Assembly (NCBI GenBank): GCA_002402465.1
Contig: DHFW01000031.1
Span: 1 to 55,319, forward strand
Source: Bacteroidales bacterium UBA4814
Lineage (GTDB): Bacteria; Bacteroidota; Bacteroidia; Bacteroidales; UBA7960
Direction of reading: 5' to 3'
Length of the DNA stretch: 55,319 nt
The notes under the pieces were generated by a model, which saw only the letters and a list, made by a program, of their open reading frames with translations, searched no databases and was not told the origin of the DNA. The position numbers were made by a program, and so were the translations under genes. Shown one piece after another: positions 25,783-34,466 of the stretch (its first letter is position 1; each line of letters begins with the position of its first letter).

Positions 25783-26230
25783 TTGTTGACGGTAAGTATA
25801 AGCAATGAGTCCGATCAAACTCTAGTCTGCCAGGGAACTGAGGTAACATTTACATGTGCTCCTGTCAATGGTGGCGATTATTCTTTTTATGAGTGGCAGA
25901 TAAACGGAATAATTATTGGGAACAATAATTCTGTTTTAACTTATGCGCCCGCCCAAGGCCATCAGGTATCGGTGGTTCTGACCTCCTCAGAAGCCTGTGT
26001 TATTGCTAATCACGGCCAGCACCAAACTTTTTGTGGAGTTTGCAAGGGCCAAAGAAGGCATGCTGCAACTGGTAATCTACGATTTGCTTGGGAATGAAGT
26101 ATTGACGTTTGAAGAAACAGATCCTGGCCAAAACATTGCCCTGGATGTGAGCAGTCTGAGGGCAGGGATTTATTTCCTGAGGGTAATTGGCACCCAGGTT
26201 AATTTCTCCAGGAAGATTCTGATAAATTAA
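25783..26230 (+). pseudogene. Remnant of a T9SS-exported Ig-like repeat protein
   Basis: The first part (25783 to about 26005) encodes one Ig/PKD-like repeat: LTVSISNESDQTLVCQGTEVTFTCAPVNGG...YEWQING...VVLTSSEACV. A stop lies just upstream in the same frame at 25774, so everything N-terminal is lost. Near 26005-26015 the frame shifts into a second frame that encodes a type A T9SS sorting domain: TKLFVEFARAKEGMLQLVIYD, then SSLRAGIYFLRV and a final SRKILIN. The remnant is thus the last repeat and tail of a large surface protein, joined with a frameshift. A terminator follows. No start codon of its own is convincing. Confidence 0.8.
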
Positions 26231-26254
26231 TTTGGTTAATTTTTCTTTTTAACA

Positions 26255-26291
26255 GGGTAAGGATTTAAGGATTTCCTTGCCCGGTTTTTTT
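26255..26291 (+). terminator. Terminator behind the T9SS remnant
   Basis: GGGTAAGGA (26255-26263) pairs with TCCTTGCCC (26274-26282) with one G-T pair, followed by GGTTTTTTTG. Confidence 0.75.
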
Positions 26292-26344
26292 GAACCTGGG
26301 AAAAACAGTTTAGGGTGTTGTTTTTTTTACTTCTTCATTATGCT

Positions 26345-26352
26345 TAGCTTTG
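26345..26352 (+). promoter_or_regulatory. Candidate -7 promoter element of the aldo/keto reductase gene
   Basis: TAGCTTTG fits TAnnTTTG and lies 18 bases before the ATG at 26371. A TTG-rich stretch around 26321 may serve as the -33 region. Confidence 0.5.
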
Positions 26353-26370
26353 AAAGAAAAAACTGGCACT

Positions 26371-27366
26371 ATGAACTACTTTGCAAATCCTTCCCGTTAC
26401 GACACCATGAAATACAACCGCACGGGTCGCAGCGGACTCTTACTTCCGGCCATTTCGCTGGGCTTGTGGCATAACTTCGGCGGGGTTGATGTGTTTGAAA
26501 ATGGCCGCAAGATCATTCACCGAGCCTTCGATGCCGGCATCACGCATTTCGATTTGGCCAACAACTACGGTCCGCCTCCCGGTAGTGCTGAGGAGAATTT
26601 CGGACGTATTTTTGCTGCTGACCTTAGGTCTTATCGCGATGAGCTCATTATTTCAACCAAGGCAGGCTACCTGATGTGGCCCGGCCCTTACGGGGAATGG
26701 GGCTCACGTAAGTATCTCCTCAGTAGCCTCGATCAGAGCCTGAAGCGAATGGGGTTGGAGTATGTGGACATATTTTACTCCCATCGCCCTGATCCCGATA
26801 CCCCGCTCGAAGAAACCATGATGGCGCTCGATCAGGCTGTTAGGCAAGGCAAGGCACTCTATGCAGGAATTTCCAGCTATTCGCCCGAACAAACCGAACA
26901 GGCTGCCCAGATACTTAGGGAACTGGGAACACCCTGCCTGATTCACCAGCCAAGCTACTCCATGCTGAATCGTTGGGTGGAGGACGGGTTGCTCGAAACT
27001 TTAGAAAAATATGGCATGGGATGCATTGCCTTCTCGCCACTGGCCCAGGGCATGCTTACCGATCGTTATCTTCAGGGCATCCCGGCCGACTCAAGGGCTG
27101 GCAAACCCGATGGATTTTTGAAACCCGAGCATATCACTGATGAAAAAATGGCTGTGGTCAGGCAGTTGAACGAACTGGCCCAAAAACGGGGGCAATCCCT
27201 CGCCCAAATGGCCATCGCCTGGCTGCTCAAAGATCCACGCGTTACCTCAGTGCTCATAGGCGCCAGCAGCGTGGCACAGCTCAACCAAAACCTCGAAGCG
27301 TTGAATAATCTTTTCTTCGACGAGTGGGAACTTCAACGGATCAATGAAATCCTTTCTGAATTATGA
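26371..27366 (+). CDS. Aldo/keto reductase (YghZ-like)
   Basis: 331 residues from ATG 26371; an earlier TTG at 26350 overlaps the promoter element and is not supported. NADPH-dependent TIM-barrel reductase. The catalytic tetrad is visible: D61 and Y66 in FDLANNYGPPPG, K97 in STKAGY and H138 in YSHRPD. The YDTMKYNRTGRSGLLLPAISLGLWHNFG opening and FARAFD-type spacing match the YghZ (L-glyceraldehyde-3-phosphate reductase) subgroup. The cofactor end has LIGASSVAQL. Its 3' end overlaps the antisense tail of the truncated M81 gene. Confidence 0.92.
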   Translation: MNYFANPSRYDTMKYNRTGRSGLLLPAISLGLWHNFGGVDVFENGRKIIHRAFDAGITHFDLANNYGPPPGSAEENFGRIFAADLRSYRDELIISTKAGYLMWPGPYGEWGSRKYLLSSLDQSLKRMGLEYVDIFYSHRPDPDTPLEETMMALDQAVRQGKALYAGISSYSPEQTEQAAQILRELGTPCLIHQPSYSMLNRWVEDGLLETLEKYGMGCIAFSPLAQGMLTDRYLQGIPADSRAGKPDGFLKPEHITDEKMAVVRQLNELAQKRGQSLAQMAIAWLLKDPRVTSVLIGASSVAQLNQNLEALNNLFFDEWELQRINEILSEL

Positions 27367-27731
27367 ATTATGATATAGGCACTGTCAACCGGCCCGCCCG
27401 ACATAGACTTGGCATGAACCAAAGGAATGGTTTCAATGTTTCCCTTCCCAATCTTGTCAACCGCCTTTAAAAACCCAGCCAGCTGCTTTTTCTCATTCAC
27501 ACCTGATTCCCTTGCATGTTCGCCATAAAAAAGACGATCGGCTCTGAAATCGCGTTCGGTAGTGATAACCGGCGAAAATGAATTTACCTCGTGCATAAAT
27601 TCGGCAAAGACTATGACCTTTTTTTCGCCGGAATCATCAACAGTTTCTTCGCTTTGGCAGGCAGGGAAAAATATGGTTAATATTAATACCAGTGCTGAAA
27701 TGAGGATTGCTGAGAAAGTGAGCTTCTTCAT
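27333..27731 (-). pseudogene. Truncated M81-family metallopeptidase-like lipoprotein gene (MlrC-like)
   Basis: It starts with a normal lipoprotein signal (MKKLTFSAIL..., lipobox FPAC, Cys25). The mature part VIVFAEFMHEVNSFSPVITTERDF matches the N-terminus of M81/MlrC proteins, where HE-NSFSP includes a zinc ligand region. Similarity ends near residue 120 (SGGPVDSAYI). The last codons are just antisense of the aldo/keto reductase 3' end, giving 132 residues against roughly 500 in the family. The most likely reading is a deletion that removed the rest. The short product is unlikely to be active. Confidence 0.75.
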
Positions 27732-27853
27732 GGTGAAAAGGTTTTTGCAAAGATTTAATTCTGTTGGATTGTTTATCCATATAAAAAAGAAAGGGCTTGC
27801 AAGATTTAATGCATGCCCAATTAGACTTCCTGTTAATGGCTAATTTCGGTTTT

Positions 27854-28921
27854 TCAATATCTTGTCACAAGGGCAAGATTACCAAACTTTTCCAGGTCGT
27901 TTCCTTCGATGAACACATTATCACCGCCAAAAGCCAGGTTGAATTCAATCATTTCGTCCACAATGTCGTCGATCACATCTTTTTGATCTTTTTCAAATTT
28001 CTCCACTGGCACCACTGTATTTTCCTTTAGCAGTGCGGGTTGAAAATAACCTTTCTTGATAAAGAGCGTTTGGCCTCGGCCCTGCTGGATGGCATTCCAA
28101 ATCTCGGTAAGGTCAGAAACCACTTTCCCGACGCCAACAGCCTGATGCAGTTCATTGATGCGAGCAGCAAGCTTTTCTTTGGTGATGTTTTTTACAACTT
28201 CCCAGGCTTCAGTAACAATATGGTGGGCTTTCTCATCATCGCGGTTCTTGTTTATATGTCCAATGATGATATGCTTTTTGTCAGCAACTTTGGTGTAATG
28301 ATGCACGTTGCGGGTTTCGGTAGCCAGCAAAATAGGCAGGGGATTGTCTTTTATGACCGCCTGAACGATCTTGTCCACGCGGTTAAAGAATTCCTCTATC
28401 AGGTTGTCAGTGCCCTTGTTCGATGAGAGGTCCTGGCGGTCGGTAGTATAAAGATTATTTGTTAAAGGAAAATCACTGGCAAATTCCTTTACAACTTTAT
28501 CGTTAAATGCCTCAATGAGGCGGGCATTCTGGCGACTAAGCACCAGCACATAGTAGGAGGATTCCTGGTGCATAGCCCTAACAAGGTCACGCGTGGCAAA
28601 GGTATTGTCAATTATCACGCGGTCTTTCACTTTTACGGGCAAACGGGTATATTCGGCCATTTCCTGGTTGGCAAAAAGGATGAGGCTTTCCAGGTTTTGT
28701 TGATGGTCAATTTTTCCCAGCAGTTTGTTAATATTATCCATAATGGGCCACACAAAACGCTTTTCGTAGGTGTCAAAAAGCCTCTGTTCGGCTTCTTTTA
28801 CCAGGTTTTTCAACAGCAGCGGGTCCTTCTTATTGTCGGGACGTGTACGGTGAGTGTTCAGAATAATAGTTACACAGGCTTCGGCCTGGATGTCCTTAAT
28901 CTTTTTCAGAATGTTGTCCAT
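27854..28921 (-). CDS. baeRF-type protein (bacterial archaeo-eukaryotic release-factor family)
   Basis: 355 residues, soluble, no signal peptide. The N-terminal VTIILNTHRTRPDNKKDPLLLKNLVKEAEQRL, the middle YYVLVLSRQNARLIEAFND and the later LPILLATETRNVHHY and ...GRGQTLFIKKGYFQPA follow the layout of baeRF3-like domains. These resemble the central and C-terminal parts of archaeal/eukaryotic aRF1/eRF1 and pelota-type proteins. Roles in stress-related translation or ribosome rescue have been suggested from comparative genomics, but none is demonstrated. The family assignment is by pattern recall and should be treated as probable. Monocistronic. Confidence 0.65.
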   Translation of the reverse strand: MDNILKKIKDIQAEACVTIILNTHRTRPDNKKDPLLLKNLVKEAEQRLFDTYEKRFVWPIMDNINKLLGKIDHQQNLESLILFANQEMAEYTRLPVKVKDRVIIDNTFATRDLVRAMHQESSYYVLVLSRQNARLIEAFNDKVVKEFASDFPLTNNLYTTDRQDLSSNKGTDNLIEEFFNRVDKIVQAVIKDNPLPILLATETRNVHHYTKVADKKHIIIGHINKNRDDEKAHHIVTEAWEVVKNITKEKLAARINELHQAVGVGKVVSDLTEIWNAIQQGRGQTLFIKKGYFQPALLKENTVVPVEKFEKDQKDVIDDIVDEMIEFNLAFGGDNVFIEGNDLEKFGNLALVTRY

Positions 28922-29079
28922 ACGAGTGAGATTTTAGTTTTATTGAATGAAATATAGGGAAAATAATTTTTCTAATCGGAAAGGCATTGCTTATAAATGA
29001 AACGAAACTTTTTCGCTTATTGTTCATAGTCCAAGCCAATGAATTCTTAAATAGGTGTTTAATTGAAAGTTTTTATAAA

Positions 29080-29087
29080 TATCTTTA
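29080..29087 (+). promoter_or_regulatory. Candidate -7 promoter element of the BASS-family gene
   Basis: TATCTTTA, one base from TAnnTTTG, 22 bases before the ATG at 29110. The 188-base gap 28922-29109 otherwise shows nothing notable. Confidence 0.35.
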
Positions 29088-29109
29088 CGCCTTTCCAAAA
29101 CATCAGATT

Positions 29110-30078
29110 ATGTATTCATTGCTGGAAGGAATAGACAGTATCAGGTTAAACTTCAGTGAGGGTTCGCTGCTGTTTATGAACATTACCCTGGCTGCCATTA
29201 TGTTTGGCGTGGCCCTTGAGATCAGGATTCAGAATTTCCGCGATATTATGAAATACCCCAAATCGGCCATGCTGGGAGTTGGATCGCAATTCATTATTTT
29301 GCCAGCGCTCACTTTTTTGCTGGTGATTATGCTTAATCCTCCGGCTTCGGTTGCCATGGGTATGATTCTGATAGCAGCCTGCCCTGGAGGCAATATTTCC
29401 AACTTCATTTCCTCGCTGTCAAAAGCCAATGTGGCGCTTTCTGTTAGTTTAACGGCAGTGGCCACGCTTTCGGCCACGCTTATGACTCCTTTAAACTTTG
29501 CGCTCTGGGGCGGTATGTATGTGCGTTATTCGGCCAGGGCCATGCACCTGAATATCCCCATTGAAATTGACTTTTTGCAAATGGCCCAGACGGTTTTCAT
29601 TCTGCTGGGCATACCATTGCTTCTTGGTATGTATGTGGGGAACCGCTGGCCCGAATTTACCAAAAAATACCTGAAACGGATCAAGATAGCTTCGGTGGTA
29701 CTATACCTGAGTTTTATTTTTGGCGCGCTTTATGCCAACCTCGAGCACTTTGCCGGCAGTATTCTTCCCATAGGCATCCTGGTGTTCTTGCTGAATATCC
29801 AGACCCTTTCTTCGGGTTATCTGGTGGGTATTATTGGCAAGGTTTCCAGGCCCGACCGCCGGACGCTTAGCATAGAAACCGGCATACAGAACTCTGGCCT
29901 GGCGCTGATCCTGATCTTTAATCCCAAACTGTTTAATGGCAATGGGGGCATGGCCTTTATGGCCGCCTGGTGGGGCATCTGGCAAATGATCAGCGGACTG
30001 GTGCTGGCAGCCATCCTTTCCCGGATCAAAATTCCCGAAATGCAGGAAGCAAAAGTGCCGGTAAGCACGAACGAATAG
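29110..30078 (+). CDS. Bile acid:sodium symporter (BASS) family protein
   Basis: 322 residues from ATG 29110; the open frame extends upstream only through non-coding-looking AT-rich DNA. About nine to ten membrane segments. The family signature is GMILIAACPGGNISNFISSLSKANVALSVSLTAVATL (the PGG.xSN motif near the membrane crossover, which binds sodium in ASBT homologues). A second motif, SIETGIQNSGLALIL, matches the E..xQN crossover. It probably imports an organic anion with sodium. Substrates of bacterial BASS proteins vary widely (pantoate, keto acids, bile acids), so none is claimed. Convergent with hisF, 11 bases apart. Confidence 0.9.
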   Translation: MYSLLEGIDSIRLNFSEGSLLFMNITLAAIMFGVALEIRIQNFRDIMKYPKSAMLGVGSQFIILPALTFLLVIMLNPPASVAMGMILIAACPGGNISNFISSLSKANVALSVSLTAVATLSATLMTPLNFALWGGMYVRYSARAMHLNIPIEIDFLQMAQTVFILLGIPLLLGMYVGNRWPEFTKKYLKRIKIASVVLYLSFIFGALYANLEHFAGSILPIGILVFLLNIQTLSSGYLVGIIGKVSRPDRRTLSIETGIQNSGLALILIFNPKLFNGNGGMAFMAAWWGIWQMISGLVLAAILSRIKIPEMQEAKVPVSTNE

Positions 30079-30089
30079 AAGGTTGGTTG

Positions 30090-30845
30090 TCAGATTCTGA
30101 CCGGTATTCCTTTTTCATTGAGAAAAGCTTTAATCTCGGCAATGCTGATTACGCCGTAGTGAAAAATGCCTGCGGCCAGGGCTGCATCTGCCTTGCCGAA
30201 TGTGAAAACTTCTTCAAAGTGTTCGGGCTTGCCCGCTCCACCCGATGCGATCACCGGAATTTTAATGTTTTCCGATACCTGACGGGTAATGTCGAGCGCA
30301 AAACCTTTTCTGGTGCCATCTGAAGTAAAGGAAGTAAGCAATATTTCGCCTGCCCCGCGGTCAAAACATTCCTTGGCCCATGGCACTGCAAATAGGCCGG
30401 TGGTTCTGGTACCTGCATGACTCACCACTTCCCAGCCTTTTTCTGTCAGGCGGGTATCAACAGCCACTACCACGCATTGCGATCCGAATTGGCTGGCCAG
30501 ATCAGCGATCAGCCCTGGATTCACAATGGCCGAAGTGTTTATGGATACCTTATCGGCTCCGGCGGCCAAAAGGGCTTCAACCTGGGCTGCATTGCTAATA
30601 CCGCCCCCCACGGTAAAAGGAATGCTGATGGCCCGGGCCACGTCCTTAACGATCTGCACAAAGGTTTCGCGCCCTTCAAGTGTCGCGGTAATGTCGAGCA
30701 GGGTCAGCTCATCGGCCCCTTCGGCCGAATAAAGGGCGGCCAGTTCCACCGGATCGCCCGCATCCTGCAAATCCTGAAAATTTACACCCTTCACGGTGCG
30801 GCCGCTCTTAATATCGAGACAGGGGATGATTCGTTTGGTTAACAT
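30090..30845 (-). CDS. hisF: Imidazole glycerol phosphate synthase, cyclase subunit HisF
   Basis: 251 residues from ATG 30845 (MLTKRIIPCLDIKSG), the normal HisF opening; an in-frame ATG five codons upstream is less likely. Catalytic Asp in CLDIKSG (residue 11) and Asp in VVAVDTRLTEKG (about 130) are present. The phosphate sites GGGISNAAQVEALLAAGADKVSINT and ASGGAGKPEHFEEVF are intact. It forms the TIM-barrel half of the HisH-HisF synthase. Last gene of the his operon; separated from hisA by 160 bases that contain repeat elements. Confidence 0.97.
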   Translation of the reverse strand: MLTKRIIPCLDIKSGRTVKGVNFQDLQDAGDPVELAALYSAEGADELTLLDITATLEGRETFVQIVKDVARAISIPFTVGGGISNAAQVEALLAAGADKVSINTSAIVNPGLIADLASQFGSQCVVVAVDTRLTEKGWEVVSHAGTRTTGLFAVPWAKECFDRGAGEILLTSFTSDGTRKGFALDITRQVSENIKIPVIASGGAGKPEHFEEVFTFGKADAALAAGIFHYGVISIAEIKAFLNEKGIPVRI

Positions 30846-30847
30846 GG

Positions 30848-31005
30848 GTTGAGGTTTCAAGTTTCAGATTCAAAGTTTCAGGTTCAAGGTAAATGAAGGG
30901 AATCCCCCTTTGGAGGGGGTTGGGGGAGGTTTTATTGTGTAGTATTTCATTTTCTGATTTACGTTGATCGTTTTCAATCATAAATCCTCATTCCTCATTC
31001 ATAAA
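30848..31005. repeat. Repeat-filled gap between hisA and hisF
   Basis: Contains TTTCAAGTTTCAGATTCAAAGTTTCAGG words (30856-30890), copy 2 of the CCCCCTTTGGAGGGGG element (30903-30930), and ATTTACGTTGATCG / CCTCATTCCTCATTC words. It is the largest spacer in an otherwise compact operon and no promoter is evident. Confidence 0.7.
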
Positions 31006-31728
31006 TTAATGGCTTGTGCCATTAAGCAAGATCCTTCCTTCATATATCGCCTTGCCTACAATGGCGCCGTGGCAGCCAATCTGGTCGAGTCTTATTAATT
31101 GTTCCTGCTCGGAAACTCCGCCGCTGGCGTTGAGTTTAATCCCGGGGAATCGGTTCAGCAGTTCTGTGTATAGCTGGTATGCTGGTTCTCCAAGGGTGCC
31201 ATCGCGGTCAATGTCGGTAACCGTAAAATGGATAAAACCAGATTCCAATAGCCTTTCAATTACCGAATAGAGTTCAAATCCAGCGTCTTGTTGCCAGCCC
31301 GAAACCCTCACCTTTTTCTCAAGCACATCAACTGAAGCGATAAGGGATTCCACACCAAAAGTGTTGATCCATTCAGTCGCCTTGTCCATGTTTCTGATAA
31401 GCATGGTGCCAAGATTCACCTGTTTTGCGCCCCGGGCGAGTACTTCGCTGATATTTTCAACAGAACGGATCCCGCCGCCATAATCCACCTTCAGGCTGGT
31501 TTTGGAACCAATCTGTTCTAATACATCCAGATGCATTGGCTGGCCTGCTTTGGCCCCGCTCAGGTCCACCAGGTGAAGGTGCTCAAAGCCGGCCTCTTCA
31601 AAGATCCTGGCTTGCGCCAGTGGATCGCTGTTATAAACATTTTTGGTGCCATAATCGCCTTTGGTAAGCCTGACACATTGCCCGTCAATCAGGTCGATGG
31701 CGGGTATCAGCTTCATTCTCATGTTCAT
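31006..31728 (-). CDS. hisA: Phosphoribosylformimino-5-aminoimidazole carboxamide ribotide isomerase HisA
   Basis: 240 residues. The start at 31728 overlaps the hisH stop by 4 bases (ATGA), which supports it over the two internal Met codons. Catalytic Asp in LIPAIDLIDGQCVRLTKGDYG and Asp in FTVTDIDRDGTLGEP are present. Phosphate-binding loops DYGGGIRSVENISEVLARGAKQV and NASGGVSEQEQL are intact. It catalyses the fourth step of histidine biosynthesis. Confidence 0.97.
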   Translation of the reverse strand: MNMRMKLIPAIDLIDGQCVRLTKGDYGTKNVYNSDPLAQARIFEEAGFEHLHLVDLSGAKAGQPMHLDVLEQIGSKTSLKVDYGGGIRSVENISEVLARGAKQVNLGTMLIRNMDKATEWINTFGVESLIASVDVLEKKVRVSGWQQDAGFELYSVIERLLESGFIHFTVTDIDRDGTLGEPAYQLYTELLNRFPGIKLNASGGVSEQEQLIRLDQIGCHGAIVGKAIYEGRILLNGTSH

Positions 31729-32306
31729 AGGTTAATAAAATTCTTCAAAAGCTTTGCTCCGGCATCACCGCTTTTTTCGGGGTGAAACTGCACTCCGAAA
31801 TAGTTTCCGCTTGCCACGGCTACCGAAAAAGGGATTTCATATTGGGAGCTTGCAATGGTTTCCTTTGATAATTCGGCATAATAACCATGCACAAAATAAA
31901 AGTGCGAGCCGCTTTCAATCCCTCCGAGCAGGGGGTGGTCAATTTTTTCAATGCTGTTCCATCCCATTTGAGGCACCTTCTCATTGATTTCAAATCGCTT
32001 CACGCGAAAATCGATCAGTCCGAGTCCCTTGGTTGGGCCTTCTTCCGATTCGCTGCCCATAAGTTGCATGCCCAGACAAATGCCCAGCACGGGTCGATTG
32101 AAATCCTGCAAAAGCTTGTCAAGGCCCTTGCGGGAAAGATTCTCCATGGCGTGGGCGGCATGGCCCACCCCGGGAAATATCAGCTTGTCGCAACCTTCGA
32201 GAACTTTTCGATCGTCAGAGATAAGACTTTTTACCCCCAGCCGGTCGAGTGCATTCTGCACTGATGCCACATTGCCCGCACCGTATGATATGATTCCTAT
32301 GGTCAT
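31725..32306 (-). CDS. hisH: Imidazole glycerol phosphate synthase, glutaminase subunit HisH
   Basis: 193 residues, class I glutamine amidotransferase. Nucleophile Cys in PVLGICLGMQLM (about residue 78), and the His-Glu pair in GVQFHPEKSGDAG near the C-terminus. Starts MTIGIISYGAGNVASVQNAL. Supplies ammonia to HisF. Follows hisB by 12 bases and overlaps hisA by 4. Confidence 0.97.
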   Translation of the reverse strand: MTIGIISYGAGNVASVQNALDRLGVKSLISDDRKVLEGCDKLIFPGVGHAAHAMENLSRKGLDKLLQDFNRPVLGICLGMQLMGSESEEGPTKGLGLIDFRVKRFEINEKVPQMGWNSIEKIDHPLLGGIESGSHFYFVHGYYAELSKETIASSQYEIPFSVAVASGNYFGVQFHPEKSGDAGAKLLKNFINL

Positions 32307-32318
32307 TGCTTTTTGCGA

Positions 32319-33401
32319 TTAAATTACACCTTTGGTGGTGGGTAGCTCTGTGCCTTCCTTTCTAACTGCCATTCTCAGTGCCCTGGCAAAAGCCTTGAAA
32401 ATGGCTTCGGCTTTGTGATGCTCGTTTTCGCCCTTGGCTTTAATGTGTATGTTGGCGCCCAGGGTGTCGGCCAGCGATCGAAAGAAGTGCGGCAGCAATT
32501 CGGTGGCCATGTCGCCGATCTTTTCTCTTTTGAATTTTGCCTTCCAGATAAAAAAGGGTCTTCCGCCCAGGTCGAGCAGCACTTTGGCCTGGCAGTCGTC
32601 CATGGGCAGCGCAAAGCCATAGCGGCCAATGCCTGCCTTGTTTCCAAGTGCCTGTTTCAGCGCCAAACCCAGGGTAATGGCTACATCTTCGGCGCTGTGG
32701 TGCTCGTCAATGTGCAGGTCGCCCTGACAACTTACCGACAAGCCCAAATCTGAATGCCGGGCAATCTGCTCCAGCATGTGGTTCAGGAACCCGATGCCGG
32801 TTTCAATTTTACCATCGGTGGGCCCGTCAAGGTCAACGTTTACAGTGATATCCGTTTCTGATGTTTTGCGGGTCACCGTGGCCTGCCTTTTTGGCTTCAG
32901 GAATTGATAAATTTCTTCCCAACTGGTGCTGCGGAGTACAGCGCTTTCAGAACCTTCATTGTTAAAGAAAATGGCTTGTGCACCAAGGTTCCTGGCAAGT
33001 TGCACATCAGTAATGCGGTCGCCGATCACGTAAGATTCGGCAAGATTGTAATCGCCTGTAAGGTATTTTCCAAACATACCGGTGCCAGGTTTTCGTGTTG
33101 GCAGTTGCTCCTGGTCGAAAGACCGGTCGACCAGGATGTCGGAAAAAACAATGCCTTCACCTTCAAGGGTCTTCAGCAGCAGTTTCTGCGGGCCATAAAA
33201 GGTTTCTTCCGGAAAGGAATCTGTTCCCAGCCCATCCTGGTTGGTGGCCATAATAAGTTCATAGTCGAATTCACGGGCAATGCGACCAAGCCAGGTAAAC
33301 ACACCGGGAACGAACTCCAGTTTTTCGAAAGCGTTGATCTGGTAGTCGGCCGGCTCTTTTATCAGCGTGCCATCGCGGTCAATGATCAGCAGTTTCTTCA
33401 T
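32319..33401 (-). CDS. hisB: Bifunctional histidinol-phosphatase / imidazoleglycerol-phosphate dehydratase HisB
   Basis: 360 residues, close to the 355 of E. coli HisB. The N-terminal HAD phosphatase domain has the nucleophile loop LLIIDRDGTLIKEP and YVIGDRITDVQLARNLG. The C-terminal dehydratase domain has GIGFLNHMLEQIARH, DLHIDEHHSAEDVAI and GENEHHKAEAIFKAFARAL, which carry the His/Glu manganese ligands. It catalyses steps 6 and 8. Overlaps hisC by 4 bases (ATGA). Confidence 0.97.
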   Translation of the reverse strand: MKKLLIIDRDGTLIKEPADYQINAFEKLEFVPGVFTWLGRIAREFDYELIMATNQDGLGTDSFPEETFYGPQKLLLKTLEGEGIVFSDILVDRSFDQEQLPTRKPGTGMFGKYLTGDYNLAESYVIGDRITDVQLARNLGAQAIFFNNEGSESAVLRSTSWEEIYQFLKPKRQATVTRKTSETDITVNVDLDGPTDGKIETGIGFLNHMLEQIARHSDLGLSVSCQGDLHIDEHHSAEDVAITLGLALKQALGNKAGIGRYGFALPMDDCQAKVLLDLGGRPFFIWKAKFKREKIGDMATELLPHFFRSLADTLGANIHIKAKGENEHHKAEAIFKAFARALRMAVRKEGTELPTTKGVI

Positions 33402-34462
33402 TGTTGTTTATTTTCAAGTTCTTTAAGTTCTTTCAGCAAGGTTTTATTTTCGGTTTGGGTGCCGACGGTGATCCGCAGGCAGCCTTTGCAGCCGAGCTGT
33501 TTGCTTCGGTCGCGCACAATGATGCCTTTCCCGGCAAGGTATTGATAAATTTTTTCGCTTTCGCGGAACTTCACCAGCAGGAAGTTGGCCGATGATGGGA
33601 ATATCTTTTCCACGAAAGTGAAAGCTGAAAGGCTATTCATTAAAAGGTTTCGCTGGTTGATAATCTCACCGACCCACTCTTTCATTTCCTGTTCCTGGTC
33701 CAGGGCGGAGCTGGCCAGCTCAATGGAGGGTTTGCCGATGTTGTAGGGGAATTTTACACGGTTCAAAACGCTGATGATCTCCGGCGAAGCAAAAGCCAGC
33801 CCAATGCGCGCCCCGGCAAGCCCCCAGGCCTTCGAAAGGGTCTGAAGCACCACCAGGTTGTGATACTGCTCAATCCAACTGAGAACCGACTGCTCAGGGC
33901 AAAAATCAACATAGGCCTCATCTACCACCACAATACCTTTTGAGGCTTCAATAATGCGCCTGATGGTTTCGTGGCTCTGAACATTTCCTGTTGGGTTGTT
34001 GGGATTGCAGATAAAAGTCAACTTTGGATTCTCCATGGTTTTCCTGCCATATTCCTTGAGGTTAATGCTGAACTGCTCGTCGAGCAGCGATTCAATCACC
34101 TGCACGTCGTTTACTGCAGCGCACACCCCATACATGCCATAGGTAGGCGGAAACACCAGGGCCTTGTCGCGGCCCGGCTCGCAAAACACCCTGAACAGCA
34201 AGTCAACGGCTTCGTCGCTGCCATTGCCTATAAAAATGCGGTTCGCTGGAACGCTTTTTATGCGGCTGATCTTTTCTTTCAGCTCAGGTTGCAGGGGTTC
34301 AGGGTAGCGGTTCATGCCCGTTTGAACTCCGGGCAGTACAACTGGGCTTTCGTTGGCATCGAGCCAAACGGAGGCTTTGCCTTTAAACTCATCGCGGGCT
34401 GAAGAGTATGGTTTCAGATTGAGGATATTGGGTCGTACCAGGTTTTCGATCATGGCATTCAT
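33398..34462 (-). CDS. hisC: Histidinol-phosphate aminotransferase HisC
   Basis: 354 residues from ATG 34462 (MNAMIENLVRPNILNLKPYSSARDE), 4 bases after the hisD stop. A longer frame to 34546 overlaps hisD and lacks similarity. PLP-dependent fold type I: ICNPNNPTGN (about 155) and VVVDEAYVDFCPE precede the PLP-binding Lys in TLSKAWGLAGARIG. FLLVKF and RDRSKQLGCKGCLRITVGT mark the C-terminal domain. Catalyses step 7. Confidence 0.96.
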   Translation of the reverse strand: MNAMIENLVRPNILNLKPYSSARDEFKGKASVWLDANESPVVLPGVQTGMNRYPEPLQPELKEKISRIKSVPANRIFIGNGSDEAVDLLFRVFCEPGRDKALVFPPTYGMYGVCAAVNDVQVIESLLDEQFSINLKEYGRKTMENPKLTFICNPNNPTGNVQSHETIRRIIEASKGIVVVDEAYVDFCPEQSVLSWIEQYHNLVVLQTLSKAWGLAGARIGLAFASPEIISVLNRVKFPYNIGKPSIELASSALDQEQEMKEWVGEIINQRNLLMNSLSAFTFVEKIFPSSANFLLVKFRESEKIYQYLAGKGIIVRDRSKQLGCKGCLRITVGTQTENKTLLKELKELENKQQ

Positions 34463-34466
34463 TGCG

